A DNA stretch of 12,781 nt from assembly GCA_045650425.1 (NCBI GenBank), contig JAZRRD010000004.1, positions 1 through 12,781 of the forward strand. The letters run 5' to 3'. Source of the DNA: RGIG1752 sp045650425 (lineage in GTDB: Bacteria; Bacillota_I; Bacilli_A; RF39; UBA660). Shown here one piece after another: positions 12,781 to 12,781 of the stretch. Position 1 is the stretch's first letter; every line of letters begins with the position of its first letter. Made by a program: the position numbers and the translations under genes. The notes under the pieces were generated by a model. The model searched no databases. It was not told where the DNA came from and saw only the letters and a program-made list of their open reading frames with translations.

Positions 12781-12781
12781 A

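Overview
This is a very AT-rich window with every credible gene on the minus strand. The gene set (ylbD, ylbE, a yneF/UPF0154 gene, topoisomerase IV genes parE and parC, nfo, a SipW-type signal peptide on a surface protein) points to a low-GC Bacillota, class Bacilli. It is probably one of the small-genome uncultured or gut-associated lineages; this assignment is an inference from gene content. Translation follows the standard code: TGG encodes Trp, no gene is broken by TGA, and every visible stop codon is TAA.

Reading in the direction of transcription (high to low coordinates), the window opens with the 3' end of an unrecognised gene (12589-12780). Next come a yneF-like membrane protein (12329-12538), a single-pass membrane protein with a long Glu/Pro/Val-rich tail (11170-12246), and an exported BspA-type leucine-rich repeat protein with a camelysin/TasA-like N-terminus (9742-11076). 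The last three each have their own recognisable promoter and terminator.

The centre of the window is a topoisomerase IV transcription unit with an unusual insertion. parE (7735-9648) and parC (2263-4764), normally adjacent in Bacilli, are separated by three genes. Two are large paralogues (6501-7721 and 4785-6104) made of 7 and 8 near-perfect 35-residue helical repeats. Between them lies a 131-residue gene (6122-6517) with four diverged units of the same kind. The repeat consensus, with a Leu-Pro step, a Ser-x-Glu-Asn helix start and a Leu-Gly-Tyr-Thr turn, closely resembles the mTERF (mitochondrial transcription termination factor) motif, a nucleic-acid-binding superhelix known mainly from eukaryotes. 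Spacings are 4 to 20 bases or overlaps, each gene has its own Shine-Dalgarno site, and no terminator is visible inside the block. Co-expression of mTERF-like proteins with topoisomerase IV is therefore the likely reading, and it is the most interesting feature here.

Downstream of parC, an unusually long hairpin separates it from ylbD-ylbE (1637-2214) and also buries the ylbD ribosome binding site. A type IV pilin-like gene (1076-1561) and the DNA repair enzyme endonuclease IV, nfo (63-968), finish the window, each with promoter and terminator signals. Five of the intrinsic terminators begin inside the stop codon of the gene they end.
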